Positions 31,657 through 39,066 of a stretch of DNA of 39,066 nt are shown here, piece after piece. This DNA is from a gamma proteobacterium L18 (GTDB taxonomy: Bacteria; Pseudomonadota; Gammaproteobacteria; Pseudomonadales; Pseudomonadaceae): positions 1 to 39,066 of the forward strand of contig KI547177.1 of NCBI GenBank assembly GCA_000497835.1, written 5' to 3'. The notes beneath the pieces were generated by a model that ran no database searches, was not told the DNA's origin, and saw only the letters and a list, made by a program, of their open reading frames with translations. A program made the position numbers and the translations under genes. Every line of letters begins with the position of its first letter. The stretch's first letter is position 1.

Positions 31657-33861
31657 ATGGAAATCAAAGTAAACTTTCTCGACAACCTTCGACTCGAAGC
31701 CAAGTTCGACGACTTCACGGTGGTGGCCGACCAGCCCATTCGCTATAAAGGTGATGGCTCGGCGCCGGGTCCGTTCGATTATTTCCTGGCTTCATCGGCG
31801 TTGTGCGCGGCTTACTTTGTAAAGTTGTACTGCGAAACCCGTAATATCCCTACGGACAATATTCGGCTGTCGCAGAACAATATCGTCGACCCGGAAAACC
31901 GTTATAACCAGATTTTCAAGATCCAGGTGGAGTTGCCCGCCGATATATCCGCCAAGGACCGTCAGGGCATCTTGCGCTCCATCGACCGTTGCACCGTGAA
32001 GAAAGTGGTGCAGACCGGCCCCGAGTTCATTATCGAGGAAGTCGAAAACCTGGACGCCGATGCCCAGGCGCTGTTGATGCTGGACGCCGACACGCAGTCC
32101 AGCACCTACATCCCGGGCAAGGACCTGCCGCTGGAGCAGACCATCGCCAACATGTCCGGCATCCTCGCCGGCCTTGGCATGAAGATCGAAATCGCCTCGT
32201 GGCGCAACATCGTGCCCAATGTCTGGTCGCTGCACATTCGCGACGCCCAGTCGCCGATGTGCTTCACCAACGGCAAGGGTTCCACCAAGGAAGGCGCGCT
32301 GGCGTCGGCCCTGGGCGAGTTCATCGAGCGCCTCAACTGCAACTTCTTCTACAACGACCAGTTCTGGGGCCAGGACCTGGCCAACGCCGAGTTCGTGCAT
32401 TACCCGGACGAGCGCTGGTTCAAGCCGGGCCGCAAGGACCAGCTACCGCCCGAGATCCTCGACGAATACTGCCTGGCGTTCTACAACGCCGACGGCGAGC
32501 TGCGCGGTTCGCACCTGTTCGACACCAACTCGGGCAACGAAGAACGCGGCATCTGCTCGCTGCCGTTCGTGCGCCAGTCGGACGGTGAAACGGTGTACTT
32601 CCCCTCCAACCTGATCGAAAACCTGTACCTGAGCAACGGCATGAGCGCCGGCAACACCCTGGCCGAAGCCCAGGTGCAGTGCCTGTCGGAAATTTTCGAG
32701 CGCGCGGTCAAGCGCCAGATCCTCGAAGGTGAGCTGGCCTTGCCGGACGTGCCGCAAGAAGTGCTGGCTAAATACCCGGGCATCCTCGCCGGCATCCAGG
32801 GCCTGGAAGCCCAGGGCTTCCCGGTGCTGGTCAAGGACGCCTCCCTGGGCGGTGAGTTCCCGGTGATGTGCGTGACACTGATGAACCCGCGCACCGGCGG
32901 TGTGTTCGCCTCGTTCGGCGCCCACCCAAGCCTGGAAGTGGCCCTGGAGCGCAGCCTCACCGAACTGCTGCAAGGCCGCAGCTTCGAAGGCCTGAACGAC
33001 CTGCCGCAACCCACCTTCGAAAGCCACGCGCTGACCGAGCCGAACAACTTCGTCGAGCACTTCATCGACTCCAGCGGCGTGGTGTCGTGGCGCTTCTTCA
33101 GCGCCAAGTCGGACTTCGAGTTCGTGGAGTGGGACTTCTCCGGCCAGGGCGAGAACTCCAACGCCGAGGAAGCCGCCACCCTGTTCGGCATCCTCGAAGG
33201 CATGGGCAAGGAAGTCTACATGGCGGTCTACGAGCACATCGGTGCCACCGCCTGCCGCATCCTGGTGCCGGATTATTCGGAAATCTACCCGGTAGATGAC
33301 CTGATCTGGGACAACACCAACAAGGCGCTGTTCTTCCGCGAAGACATCCTCAACCTGCACAGCCTGGACGAAGAGCAACTGGCTGCGCTGCTTGCGCGCC
33401 TGCAGGAAAGCGAACTGGACGACTACACCGACATCAAGACCCTGATCGGCATCGAGTTCGACGAGAACACTGCCTGGGGCCAGTTGACCATTCTGGAACT
33501 CAAGCTGCTGATCCACGTGGCCTTGAAAGAGTTCGACGAGGCCAAGGAATTGGTGGAAACCTTCCTGCAGTTCAACGACAACACCGTGGAACGCGGGCTG
33601 TTCTACCAGGCGCTGAACGTGGTGCTGGAGCTGGAACTGGACGACGAGTTGCAGCTGGAAGACTACGAGGTCAACTTCCGCCGCATGTTCGGTGACGCGC
33701 GCATGGACGCGGTGCTGGGCAGCGTCGAGGGCAGCGTGCGTTTCCATGGCCTGACGCCGACCAGCATGAAGCTGGAAGGCCTGGACCGTCACCTGCGCCT
33801 GATCGAAAGCTACAAGAAGCTGCATGCCGCCCGGGCCAAGGGCCTGGCTGCCGGCCGCTGA
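31657..33861 (+). CDS. ycaO: OsmC domain/YcaO domain fusion protein
   Basis: The 734-residue cytoplasmic protein has an N-terminal OsmC-like domain (about 1-145) and a YcaO domain (about 150-570) with a helical C-terminal tail. The OsmC part keeps cysteines at C50 (ASSALCAAYF) and C112 (SIDRCTVKKVV), 62 apart, like the peroxidatic/resolving pair of OsmC peroxidases; C59 is a third. The YcaO part has the ATP/magnesium-binding glutamates in GSTKEGALASALGEFIERL (208-226) and SNGMSAGNTLAEAQVQCLSEIFERAVKR. Escherichia coli YcaO, needed for methylthiolation of ribosomal protein S12, is about 586 residues and lacks the OsmC part. YcaO proteins activate amide backbones with ATP. No peptide precursor or cyclodehydratase partner gene is adjacent, so a housekeeping rather than natural-product role is likely. 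Confidence 0.92.
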   Translation: MEIKVNFLDNLRLEAKFDDFTVVADQPIRYKGDGSAPGPFDYFLASSALCAAYFVKLYCETRNIPTDNIRLSQNNIVDPENRYNQIFKIQVELPADISAKDRQGILRSIDRCTVKKVVQTGPEFIIEEVENLDADAQALLMLDADTQSSTYIPGKDLPLEQTIANMSGILAGLGMKIEIASWRNIVPNVWSLHIRDAQSPMCFTNGKGSTKEGALASALGEFIERLNCNFFYNDQFWGQDLANAEFVHYPDERWFKPGRKDQLPPEILDEYCLAFYNADGELRGSHLFDTNSGNEERGICSLPFVRQSDGETVYFPSNLIENLYLSNGMSAGNTLAEAQVQCLSEIFERAVKRQILEGELALPDVPQEVLAKYPGILAGIQGLEAQGFPVLVKDASLGGEFPVMCVTLMNPRTGGVFASFGAHPSLEVALERSLTELLQGRSFEGLNDLPQPTFESHALTEPNNFVEHFIDSSGVVSWRFFSAKSDFEFVEWDFSGQGENSNAEEAATLFGILEGMGKEVYMAVYEHIGATACRILVPDYSEIYPVDDLIWDNTNKALFFREDILNLHSLDEEQLAALLARLQESELDDYTDIKTLIGIEFDENTAWGQLTILELKLLIHVALKEFDEAKELVETFLQFNDNTVERGLFYQALNVVLELELDDELQLEDYEVNFRRMFGDARMDAVLGSVEGSVRFHGLTPTSMKLEGLDRHLRLIESYKKLHAARAKGLAAGR

Positions 33862-33866
33862 CAGCA

Positions 33867-33894
33867 CAATGCCCCGGTTTTGACCGGGGCATTG
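33867..33894. terminator. Hairpin terminator between convergent ycaO and MFS genes
   Basis: CAATGCCCCGGT (33867-33878) and ACCGGGGCATTG (33883-33894) form a 12-bp perfect stem with a TTTG loop. No T-run follows on either strand, but its place 6 and 12 bases from two convergent stop codons suggests it ends both transcripts. Confidence 0.75.
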
Positions 33895-33905
33895 CCTTGG
33901 CGGTG

Positions 33906-35087
33906 TTACTCCACTGCTGCCTGGAATACCTGCCTGTCGGCGCGTTTCGAGCGCCAACTGAACATCAGCACCATCACCAGCCCCAGCCCGCCCATGGCGG
34001 CACCTGCCAGGGAGATCGCCGGGTAGCCCAGCTGCGCGTTGATCACCGCACCGCCCAGCGCCGCACCGATGGCGTTACCAAAGTTGAACGCCCCGATGTT
34101 CACTGCCGACGCCAGGTTGGGCGCGTCCTTGGCGGCTTCCATCACGCGCATTTGCAACGGTGGCACCAGGGCAAAGCTCGCTGCGCCCCAGATCAGGATC
34201 GCCACGGCGGCCGGCAGTGGCCATTGCATCAGCACGGTAAAGGCCAGCAGCACCACGATCAATGTCGTCAGCGACAGGATCAAGGTGCGGTCTACCGAAC
34301 GGTCCGCCGCCTTGCCGCCCCAGACGTTGCCAATGGTCAGGCCGATGCCGAACAGCATCAGCATGCCGGTGATGAAGTTGGTGGAGGCGTGGGTGGCGTC
34401 GCGCAGAATCGGCGCGATGTAAGTGAACACCGTGAACATGGCACTGGAGCCGACCACCGTCAGCGCCAGCGCGGCCAGCACCGGTTTGCGTCCCAGCACC
34501 TTGATCTCGGCCAGCAGGCCGTCGCCTTTCTGCGCCGGCACGTTGGGCAGGGCCAGCCACAGCGCCGCCATGGTCACCAGGCCCAGCCCGGCGATGCCCC
34601 AGAACGCCGTGCGCCAACCAAAGGTTTCACCAAACCAGGTAGCCAGCGGCACGCCGCCGATGGTGGCCAGGGTCAACCCCATGAACATCGCCGCCACGGC
34701 GCCAGCGCGCTTGTCGGGTGCCACCACGCTGGCGGCGACGATGGAGCCGATGCCGAAGAAGGCGCCGTGGTTGAGCGAGGTCACCACGCGGGCGACCAGC
34801 AGGGTCTGGTAACTGGTGGCCAGGGCCGACAGCAGATTGCCCAGGGTGAAGATGGCCATCAGGCCAATCAGCAGGTAGCGGCGCGGGATGCGCGCCGTGG
34901 CCAGGGTCATGATCGGCGCGCCGATCAGCACGCCCATGGCGTAGGCGCTGACCAGCAAGCCGGCCGTAGGGATCGACACGCCGAGGTCGGCGGCGATGCC
35001 GGGCAACATGCCCATGGGGGCGAACTCGGTGACACCGATGCCGAAGGCGCCGATGGCAAGGGCTACAAGGGGTGGATTGATACGCAT
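33906..35087 (-). CDS. MFS transporter, DHA1 type (AraJ/YdhP-like efflux)
   Basis: The 393-residue protein has 12 TM helices with the AraJ/YdhP-type opening LVALAIGAFGIGVTEFAPMGMLPGIAADLGVSIPTAGLLVSAYAMGVLIGAP and VTSLNHGAFFGIGSIVAASVV. It has a predicted export role for sugars, arabinose-like compounds or drugs. It is divergent from the LysR gene at 35182, 94 bases away, which probably controls it. A small hairpin CCTCA-TCTG-TGAGG lies at 35096-35109, just upstream of its start. Confidence 0.9.
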   Translation of the reverse strand: MRINPPLVALAIGAFGIGVTEFAPMGMLPGIAADLGVSIPTAGLLVSAYAMGVLIGAPIMTLATARIPRRYLLIGLMAIFTLGNLLSALATSYQTLLVARVVTSLNHGAFFGIGSIVAASVVAPDKRAGAVAAMFMGLTLATIGGVPLATWFGETFGWRTAFWGIAGLGLVTMAALWLALPNVPAQKGDGLLAEIKVLGRKPVLAALALTVVGSSAMFTVFTYIAPILRDATHASTNFITGMLMLFGIGLTIGNVWGGKAADRSVDRTLILSLTTLIVVLLAFTVLMQWPLPAAVAILIWGAASFALVPPLQMRVMEAAKDAPNLASAVNIGAFNFGNAIGAALGGAVINAQLGYPAISLAGAAMGGLGLVMVLMFSWRSKRADRQVFQAAVE

Positions 35088-35181
35088 GGGTGACTCCTCA
35101 TCTGTGAGGCGAATGCTACAATCGGCCGTTTACAGGCGGTAGTCCTTCGCCAGGACCAACAGTTTTGCGTGGGGAGCACAA

Positions 35182-36093
35182 ATGGACCTCAATGGCCACT
35201 CCGGTGAAATGACCGTCTTCGTCCGCGTGGCGCAGGAAGGCAGCCTGTCGGCAGCCGCCCGCGCCCTGGGTCTGACGCCGTCGGCCATCAGCCGCATCAT
35301 CGCCCGCACCGAAGCGCGCATCGGCACCCGCCTGCTGATCCGCACCACCCGCGCCATCACCCTGACTGCCGAAGGCGAAGCTTACCTGCGCGGCGCCCGG
35401 CGCATCCTCGCCGACATTGCCGAAGTGGAAGACGCCATCACCGACCAGGGCGTGCCCCGTGGCCGCTTGCGGGTCAGCGCCTCCCAGGCCCATGGCCGAC
35501 TGACCATCGTGCCGCTGGTGGCGGCGTTCAGTGCCCGCTACCCGGCCATCGTGGTCGACCTGATGCTCAGCGATGAAATCGTCGACATCCTCGGCGGCGA
35601 GGCCGACGTGGCGCTGCGTTTCGGCACCCTGGCCGACAGCCCGCTCACCGCGCGCAGGGTAGGGGAGACCGGCAGCGTCATCCTCGCCTCGCCCGCCTAC
35701 CTGGCCCGCCACGGCACCCCGCAGCAGCCCGAGGACCTGCTGACGCACAACTGCCTGCGCTTCAACTTCCGCCGTGCCAACCCTGAATGGCCATTCCGCC
35801 GTGATGGCCAGGACTTCACCTTGAAGGTCTCCGGCAGCCTGGAAGGCAACAGCGGTGAAGTGCTGTCGCAACTGGCCCGGCTGGGCGCAGGCATCACCCG
35901 GATCGGCACCTTCAGCGTGCAGGCCGACCTGGACAGCGGTGCGCTGGTGCCGCTGTTGGAGGAATACAACCCCGGTGACCGTGAGCCGATCCACGCCGTG
36001 TTCGTGGGCGGCGCCGCGATGCCGGCGCGGGTGCGTGCGTTTGTGGACTTTCTGGTGGAGTACCATGGCAACCCTGTTGCCCCGCAAGACTGA
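35182..36093 (+). CDS. LysR-type transcriptional regulator
   Basis: The 303-residue regulator starts MDLNGHSGEMTVFVRVAQEGSLSAAARALGLTPSAISRIIARTEARIGTRLLIRTTR, a standard LysR helix-turn-helix, then GRLRVSASQAHGRLTIVPLVAAF and LSDEIVDILGGEADVALRFG in the effector domain. GGGGAGCAC precedes the start. It is divergent from the AraJ-like MFS gene. Downstream it converges on the DUF3304 gene. Confidence 0.9.
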   Translation: MDLNGHSGEMTVFVRVAQEGSLSAAARALGLTPSAISRIIARTEARIGTRLLIRTTRAITLTAEGEAYLRGARRILADIAEVEDAITDQGVPRGRLRVSASQAHGRLTIVPLVAAFSARYPAIVVDLMLSDEIVDILGGEADVALRFGTLADSPLTARRVGETGSVILASPAYLARHGTPQQPEDLLTHNCLRFNFRRANPEWPFRRDGQDFTLKVSGSLEGNSGEVLSQLARLGAGITRIGTFSVQADLDSGALVPLLEEYNPGDREPIHAVFVGGAAMPARVRAFVDFLVEYHGNPVAPQD

Positions 36094-36126
36094 ACGCGCA
36101 CGCACCTGGGAGCAGCGGTTTAAGGG

Positions 36127-36765
36127 TTACCAGGTGCCGTAGGGGATGCCGTGCTTCTCCACGTAGGCTTTGTTTTCCGGCTCTATAGGCACGTATTTGC
36201 CGTTGCTTTTGCCGCCGTAGGGTCCGCGAGGGTCGACTTCGGCTTGGTAGCGGCCGATTTCTTTGTAGCCGAGACAGCCGGCGCCTAGCCAGACTTTGAC
36301 GATGCCGCCTGGGGCCATGCCCATGTTTATCCTGTTGCGGTAGTACGTTGTCTCGCTCTTATCAAATACGCATTTAACTCGCTCCGGCTTCACCATCTCG
36401 TCACGGACCCACTGAGGTATTTCGATGTTTAGTTCGTATGTCTTCGACTCGACCAATGATTGCCATCGTAGAACTAGCTCGTTCGGTAGGTCAATATGGC
36501 TAAGAGGGATCGAAGCTCCTCCTCCGTTGTGCCATCCTTCTGGCTTTCGTGTGTAACCGGGTACCCCGCCAAAAATATTAAAGTAGGCAGTGCCGCGTTG
36601 ATCTAGGACGTCGACACTTTCTACCCATACCTCCATGTGTCTGGGGGCAGCGAGTCCAACATACCAAGCGGTATAAGGCAGATGCAGTCGCTCAGGTCGA
36701 GTGGGCTCGCGGCTGCAGGCCGTTAAGCAAGAAAGTAATAAAAAAAATAAACCAAAGCACTTCAT
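36127..36765 (-). CDS. DUF3304 lipoprotein, likely immunity protein for the type VI lipase
   Basis: The 212-residue lipoprotein has a signal MKCFGLFFLLLSCLTAC with lipobox LTAC (C17), so it should be anchored in the periplasm. Body features typical of DUF3304 are PYTAWYVGLAAPRHMEVWVESVDV, the FNIFGGVPGYTRKPEGWHNGGGAS block and VKVWLGAGCLGYKEIGRYQAEVDPRGPYGGK. Its ATG overlaps the toxin stop by 4 bases (ATGA at 36765-36762), so the two are translationally coupled. A membrane-bound periplasmic partner fits a phospholipase that acts on membranes from the periplasm. GC content is low: about 32 percent in 36721-36780 by my count against 65 percent in 38881-38940. Immunity function is inferred from position, lipobox and family. 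Confidence 0.85.
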   Translation of the reverse strand: MKCFGLFFLLLSCLTACSREPTRPERLHLPYTAWYVGLAAPRHMEVWVESVDVLDQRGTAYFNIFGGVPGYTRKPEGWHNGGGASIPLSHIDLPNELVLRWQSLVESKTYELNIEIPQWVRDEMVKPERVKCVFDKSETTYYRNRINMGMAPGGIVKVWLGAGCLGYKEIGRYQAEVDPRGPYGGKSNGKYVPIEPENKAYVEKHGIPYGTW

Positions 36766-39066
36766 TGTGGATACCCATCTTGAGCCATATGGGAGTAAAT
36801 GTTGCGTATGTTGGTCGGTGTAGGTTTGTTAATGGCCAATGCCGAACGGAGGTTCCAGTTCGCCGAGTGATGGATGTAACGACTGGTGAGTAGCTTCTCT
36901 TGAGTAGAATCAAGTTCAGCATCTCTGCCCTCCAATGCCTGCTCTATCACGCGAGCCCCGATTTCTTCTAACTCTGCTGGCAGTGCCAAGTCGGTGAGTC
37001 CCTCAAGGCTTTTTAACGGCACTCCATGAAGAAATGCCAGTTCGCGCATGACCCGCAACGAAATAAGGCTTAGCTCACCTCTTACTGAACGGTCCATCGT
37101 TATGGCCAGCCAGTAGTCTCTTCCGCCCCCGAAGCGCCCCCGGGGAGGCTGTGGTGTTTCCCATGTTGCAATGTCTATTTGACCATCGCCCGCCAGTCCA
37201 GTTGCGCGCAACGCTTGCGCACGATCATTGATTTGTCGCCACTGCGTACTCTTCTCTAGCTGCTCGGTTTGCCCCAGCGAGACGCGAACAGGTTTTGTCA
37301 GGAACATGCGTTCCTGACCGATGGGTAAATACCCGCCGCCGATGTCAGAGTGTACCCCCGGCAGAACTATTTCTTGATGATCATCTTTGACACTGTTGAG
37401 CGCAAAGTTCAACCTGATTTCGTCACGAGCGGTGAGTTGAAGTACCTTGCGAGCGCAGCCCGGAGGCAGGTAAAGGTTAACACCCGGGTTATGGGCATCG
37501 GTAATGTTGATGTTTGCTCGCAGCGGGTCTGCGATAGCAGCAACTGTGTCGAACAAACCAATGAAATGCAGGCTGACATCAGCAACAGGATCGAAGCCCG
37601 ACAATACGCCCAGCCGACCCGCCTTCAGCGTTTCGGAAAATATGCCGCGCTTTGGTTTCAGGAACTCATTGGCGCAATGCCGTGCAGCTGCGGCACCGCG
37701 ACTGAATCCAAATATATCAATCTCGATATTTTTTATCGCGGTCATTGGATTTATCACCACAAACTCTTGGAGTTGTATTCTAATTAGGTCGGGGGCCGAG
37801 TTAACCCGCGCGACGACTCCAGTTTCACCCTGTCCAAACCCTTGCCCATATGTACTGTCCTTTCCGCCGCTGCGTGTGCCGATACCCTCCACATAGACTT
37901 TTACAAAAGCCGTGTCGCTACCCGGGAGCAGCCCATCTGTTGTATTGTCTGGGTATAATCGGTAAAGGTGCACCACATTACTTGCTGAATTCCCGAAGCT
38001 ACTGTCCGGCGCCGCCTTGAACCGACCTTCCGAATACTCCTCATACCCCAGCTCCTTGCACTGTTCGATCAGCATCTTCAACGCCTCCCGATCAAATAAC
38101 TCCGCACCCTCGCGCTGACACTGCTGAGCCGCTGCTGCGTTGGACAGATTGTTTCCCGTCCCATCGAAAAACAGCCCGATCCGCAGGGTAATGCCCTCCG
38201 GCCGTTCTTCCTCCTCTTCTTCCTCTTCCTCCGGCAAGTCATAGCTGATCGACAGATCTGTCTCATCGACCGTCCACACCCGCTCGGTCAGGCCTTCCTC
38301 ATCGGAAACTCCTCGCCACTCCTGTGCACCATCATGCGTCTTGATCACATAACGCGAGTTGGCCACCGGCATCTTCCCGTCCGGCCGCAGCAACTGGAAT
38401 TGCTGGCTGTACTCAAACGGCGGGTTGTTCGGTGTTGGCAAGTCAGGCAAGTCCGGCGCGCTACGGCACTTTTCATTCCGATAACCGAAGTACACCGACC
38501 TGATGTAGAAATCGCCTTCCGTACCAGCCTCGATGCTGCTGCGGTCCATCTGGATATAGCTGCCATTCGCATTAAGGGTGATCTTCTTCCTCGCCGTAAT
38601 ACGAATCTCATCCTCGCTACTGGTGATATCCAACCCATGCCGCGCCAACAACTCCAACTTGTCGTTCTGCGCCTGCACACTCACCGCCCCTTGGTTGGCA
38701 ATCAGCTTGATACCCAGCTTGTCGACAAACGCACTCAACCCGGCGCCAATCCCGAGAAACAGCCGCTTCACCACGCTGACATCCGCCTGGCCGCCGGCGT
38801 TGAGGATCAGGTTCTGCTGTGCGGCCAGCTGCAGGTGCTTGCCGCTGGTAACCGCCACGCCATTGGGCGCACTGAGCAAGGCGACGGCGCCGCGCAGTTG
38901 CTCGACTTCCTCACGCAGCAGGGCCATCTGATGGTGAACTTCGGCGGGATCGCCGCCGGCTGATTCGGCCTCCCGGGACAGTTTGTAGGTCTGCTCGCCA
39001 GCCTCCTTGAGGCGGTTGACGGCGGCCTTCATGTCCAGCACCGGGCCGTCAGCCTTGGGTTGGGCA
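36762..39066 (-). CDS. VgrG C-terminal region fused to a DUF2235 (Tle1-type) phospholipase; N-terminus outside window
   Basis: The frame is open to the window edge, so the beginning of the gene is missing. Numbering from the GTG at 39041, residues 1-60 are a VgrG coiled linker, about 60-190 are the DUF2345 beta-helix (GKHLQLAAQQNLILNAGGQADVSV, LLARHGLDITSSEDEIRITARKKITLNANGSYIQMD), and about 195-265 are a linker domain. Residues 271-279 are nine consecutive glutamates, and from about 285 a DUF2235 alpha/beta hydrolase follows. The lipase has LFFDGTGNN, the GxSxG nucleophile GFSRG (S447), GLFDTV (D498) and VHSDIGGGY (H564, D566) as triad candidates. The protein is thus a specialised spike carrying its own phospholipase for delivery into rival cells. 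The immunity gene follows with a 4-base overlap. VgrG genes with enzymatic C-terminal extensions are known; the toxin part has lower GC than the spike part. Confidence 0.9.
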   Translation of the reverse strand, partial: AQPKADGPVLDMKAAVNRLKEAGEQTYKLSREAESAGGDPAEVHHQMALLREEVEQLRGAVALLSAPNGVAVTSGKHLQLAAQQNLILNAGGQADVSVVKRLFLGIGAGLSAFVDKLGIKLIANQGAVSVQAQNDKLELLARHGLDITSSEDEIRITARKKITLNANGSYIQMDRSSIEAGTEGDFYIRSVYFGYRNEKCRSAPDLPDLPTPNNPPFEYSQQFQLLRPDGKMPVANSRYVIKTHDGAQEWRGVSDEEGLTERVWTVDETDLSISYDLPEEEEEEEEERPEGITLRIGLFFDGTGNNLSNAAAAQQCQREGAELFDREALKMLIEQCKELGYEEYSEGRFKAAPDSSFGNSASNVVHLYRLYPDNTTDGLLPGSDTAFVKVYVEGIGTRSGGKDSTYGQGFGQGETGVVARVNSAPDLIRIQLQEFVVINPMTAIKNIEIDIFGFSRGAAAARHCANEFLKPKRGIFSETLKAGRLGVLSGFDPVADVSLHFIGLFDTVAAIADPLRANINITDAHNPGVNLYLPPGCARKVLQLTARDEIRLNFALNSVKDDHQEIVLPGVHSDIGGGYLPIGQERMFLTKPVRVSLGQTEQLEKSTQWRQINDRAQALRATGLAGDGQIDIATWETPQPPRGRFGGGRDYWLAITMDRSVRGELSLISLRVMRELAFLHGVPLKSLEGLTDLALPAELEEIGARVIEQALEGRDAELDSTQEKLLTSRYIHHSANWNLRSALAINKPTPTNIRNIYSHMAQDGYPQ
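38205..38231 (-). other. Poly-glutamate tract joining spike and lipase
   Basis: Nine GAA/GAG codons in a row, flanked by DLP and RPEG, lie between the spike linker and the first lipase strand. The pure purine tract (minus strand) could expand or contract in steps of three without breaking the frame. Confidence 0.85.

Noticed and set aside
31657..33861. YcaO gene as part of a thiazole/oxazole-modified peptide cluster
   Set aside because: No precursor peptide, E1-like partner, dehydrogenase or exporter gene lies next to it, and the gene is flanked by a convergent terminator.

Overview
The window reads as the chromosome of a GC-rich fluorescent Pseudomonas of the putida/fluorescens type. Grounds for this are the high GC content by eye, the dispersed REP-like palindromes (cores GTAGCCGCTGCC, GTAGGAGCC and TGTGGGAGCGGG), many LysR/MFS pairs, an OsmC-YcaO fusion gene and a type VI secretion spike gene. 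No tRNA, rRNA, CRISPR array, insertion sequence or prophage was seen.

Region 1 (about 220-12917) is a coherent pectin/galacturonate catabolic island. A GntR/FCD regulator (286-1041) faces a minus-strand unit made of a KdgM-type oligogalacturonate porin and uronate dehydrogenase (udh). Divergent from that unit is a long plus-strand operon: an enolase-superfamily acid-sugar enzyme, a complete peptide/nickel-type ABC importer with two closely related binding proteins, and a secreted GH28 exo-polygalacturonase with an N-terminal FnIII domain. The inferred flow is extracellular or periplasmic hydrolysis of polygalacturonate, entry through the porin, ABC uptake, oxidation by Udh to a galactarolactone and further conversion by the enolase-superfamily enzyme. 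Genes for the last steps (keto-deoxy-hexarate dehydratase and ketoglutarate semialdehyde dehydrogenase) are not here. Three copies of a TCGTAC-centred motif overlap the three predicted promoters and probably mark operators of the GntR protein.

Region 2 (12918-20950) is a set of small single-gene units: a 215-bp-period tandem palindromic repeat, a VOC (glyoxalase-fold) gene broken by a C-run frameshift, a membrane protein, a P-loop kinase-like protein, a methyltransferase, a YVTN beta-propeller, a DJ-1/Hsp31-like protein, a DUF1348 protein, and a WbqC/glycosyltransferase pair.

Region 3 (20842-24169) is a minus-strand catabolic trio: LysR regulator, LigI-like 2-pyrone-4,6-dicarboxylate lactonase and DctA-type dicarboxylate symporter. 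It ends in a near-perfect 18-bp-stem terminator, and a palindromic LysR box lies between the regulator and the lactonase.

Region 4 (24301-36093) holds core and accessory genes: trmK, proP, a membrane diguanylate cyclase, two divergent MFS/LysR pairs, a small membrane protein and the OsmC-YcaO fusion.

Region 5 (36127-39066) is the most striking: the C-terminal part of a VgrG spike protein runs without a break, through a nine-glutamate linker, into a DUF2235 (Tle1-type) phospholipase domain. It is followed, with a 4-bp ATGA overlap, by a DUF3304 lipoprotein that is the likely immunity protein. Base composition falls sharply across the toxin and immunity part. The VgrG N-terminus lies outside the window.
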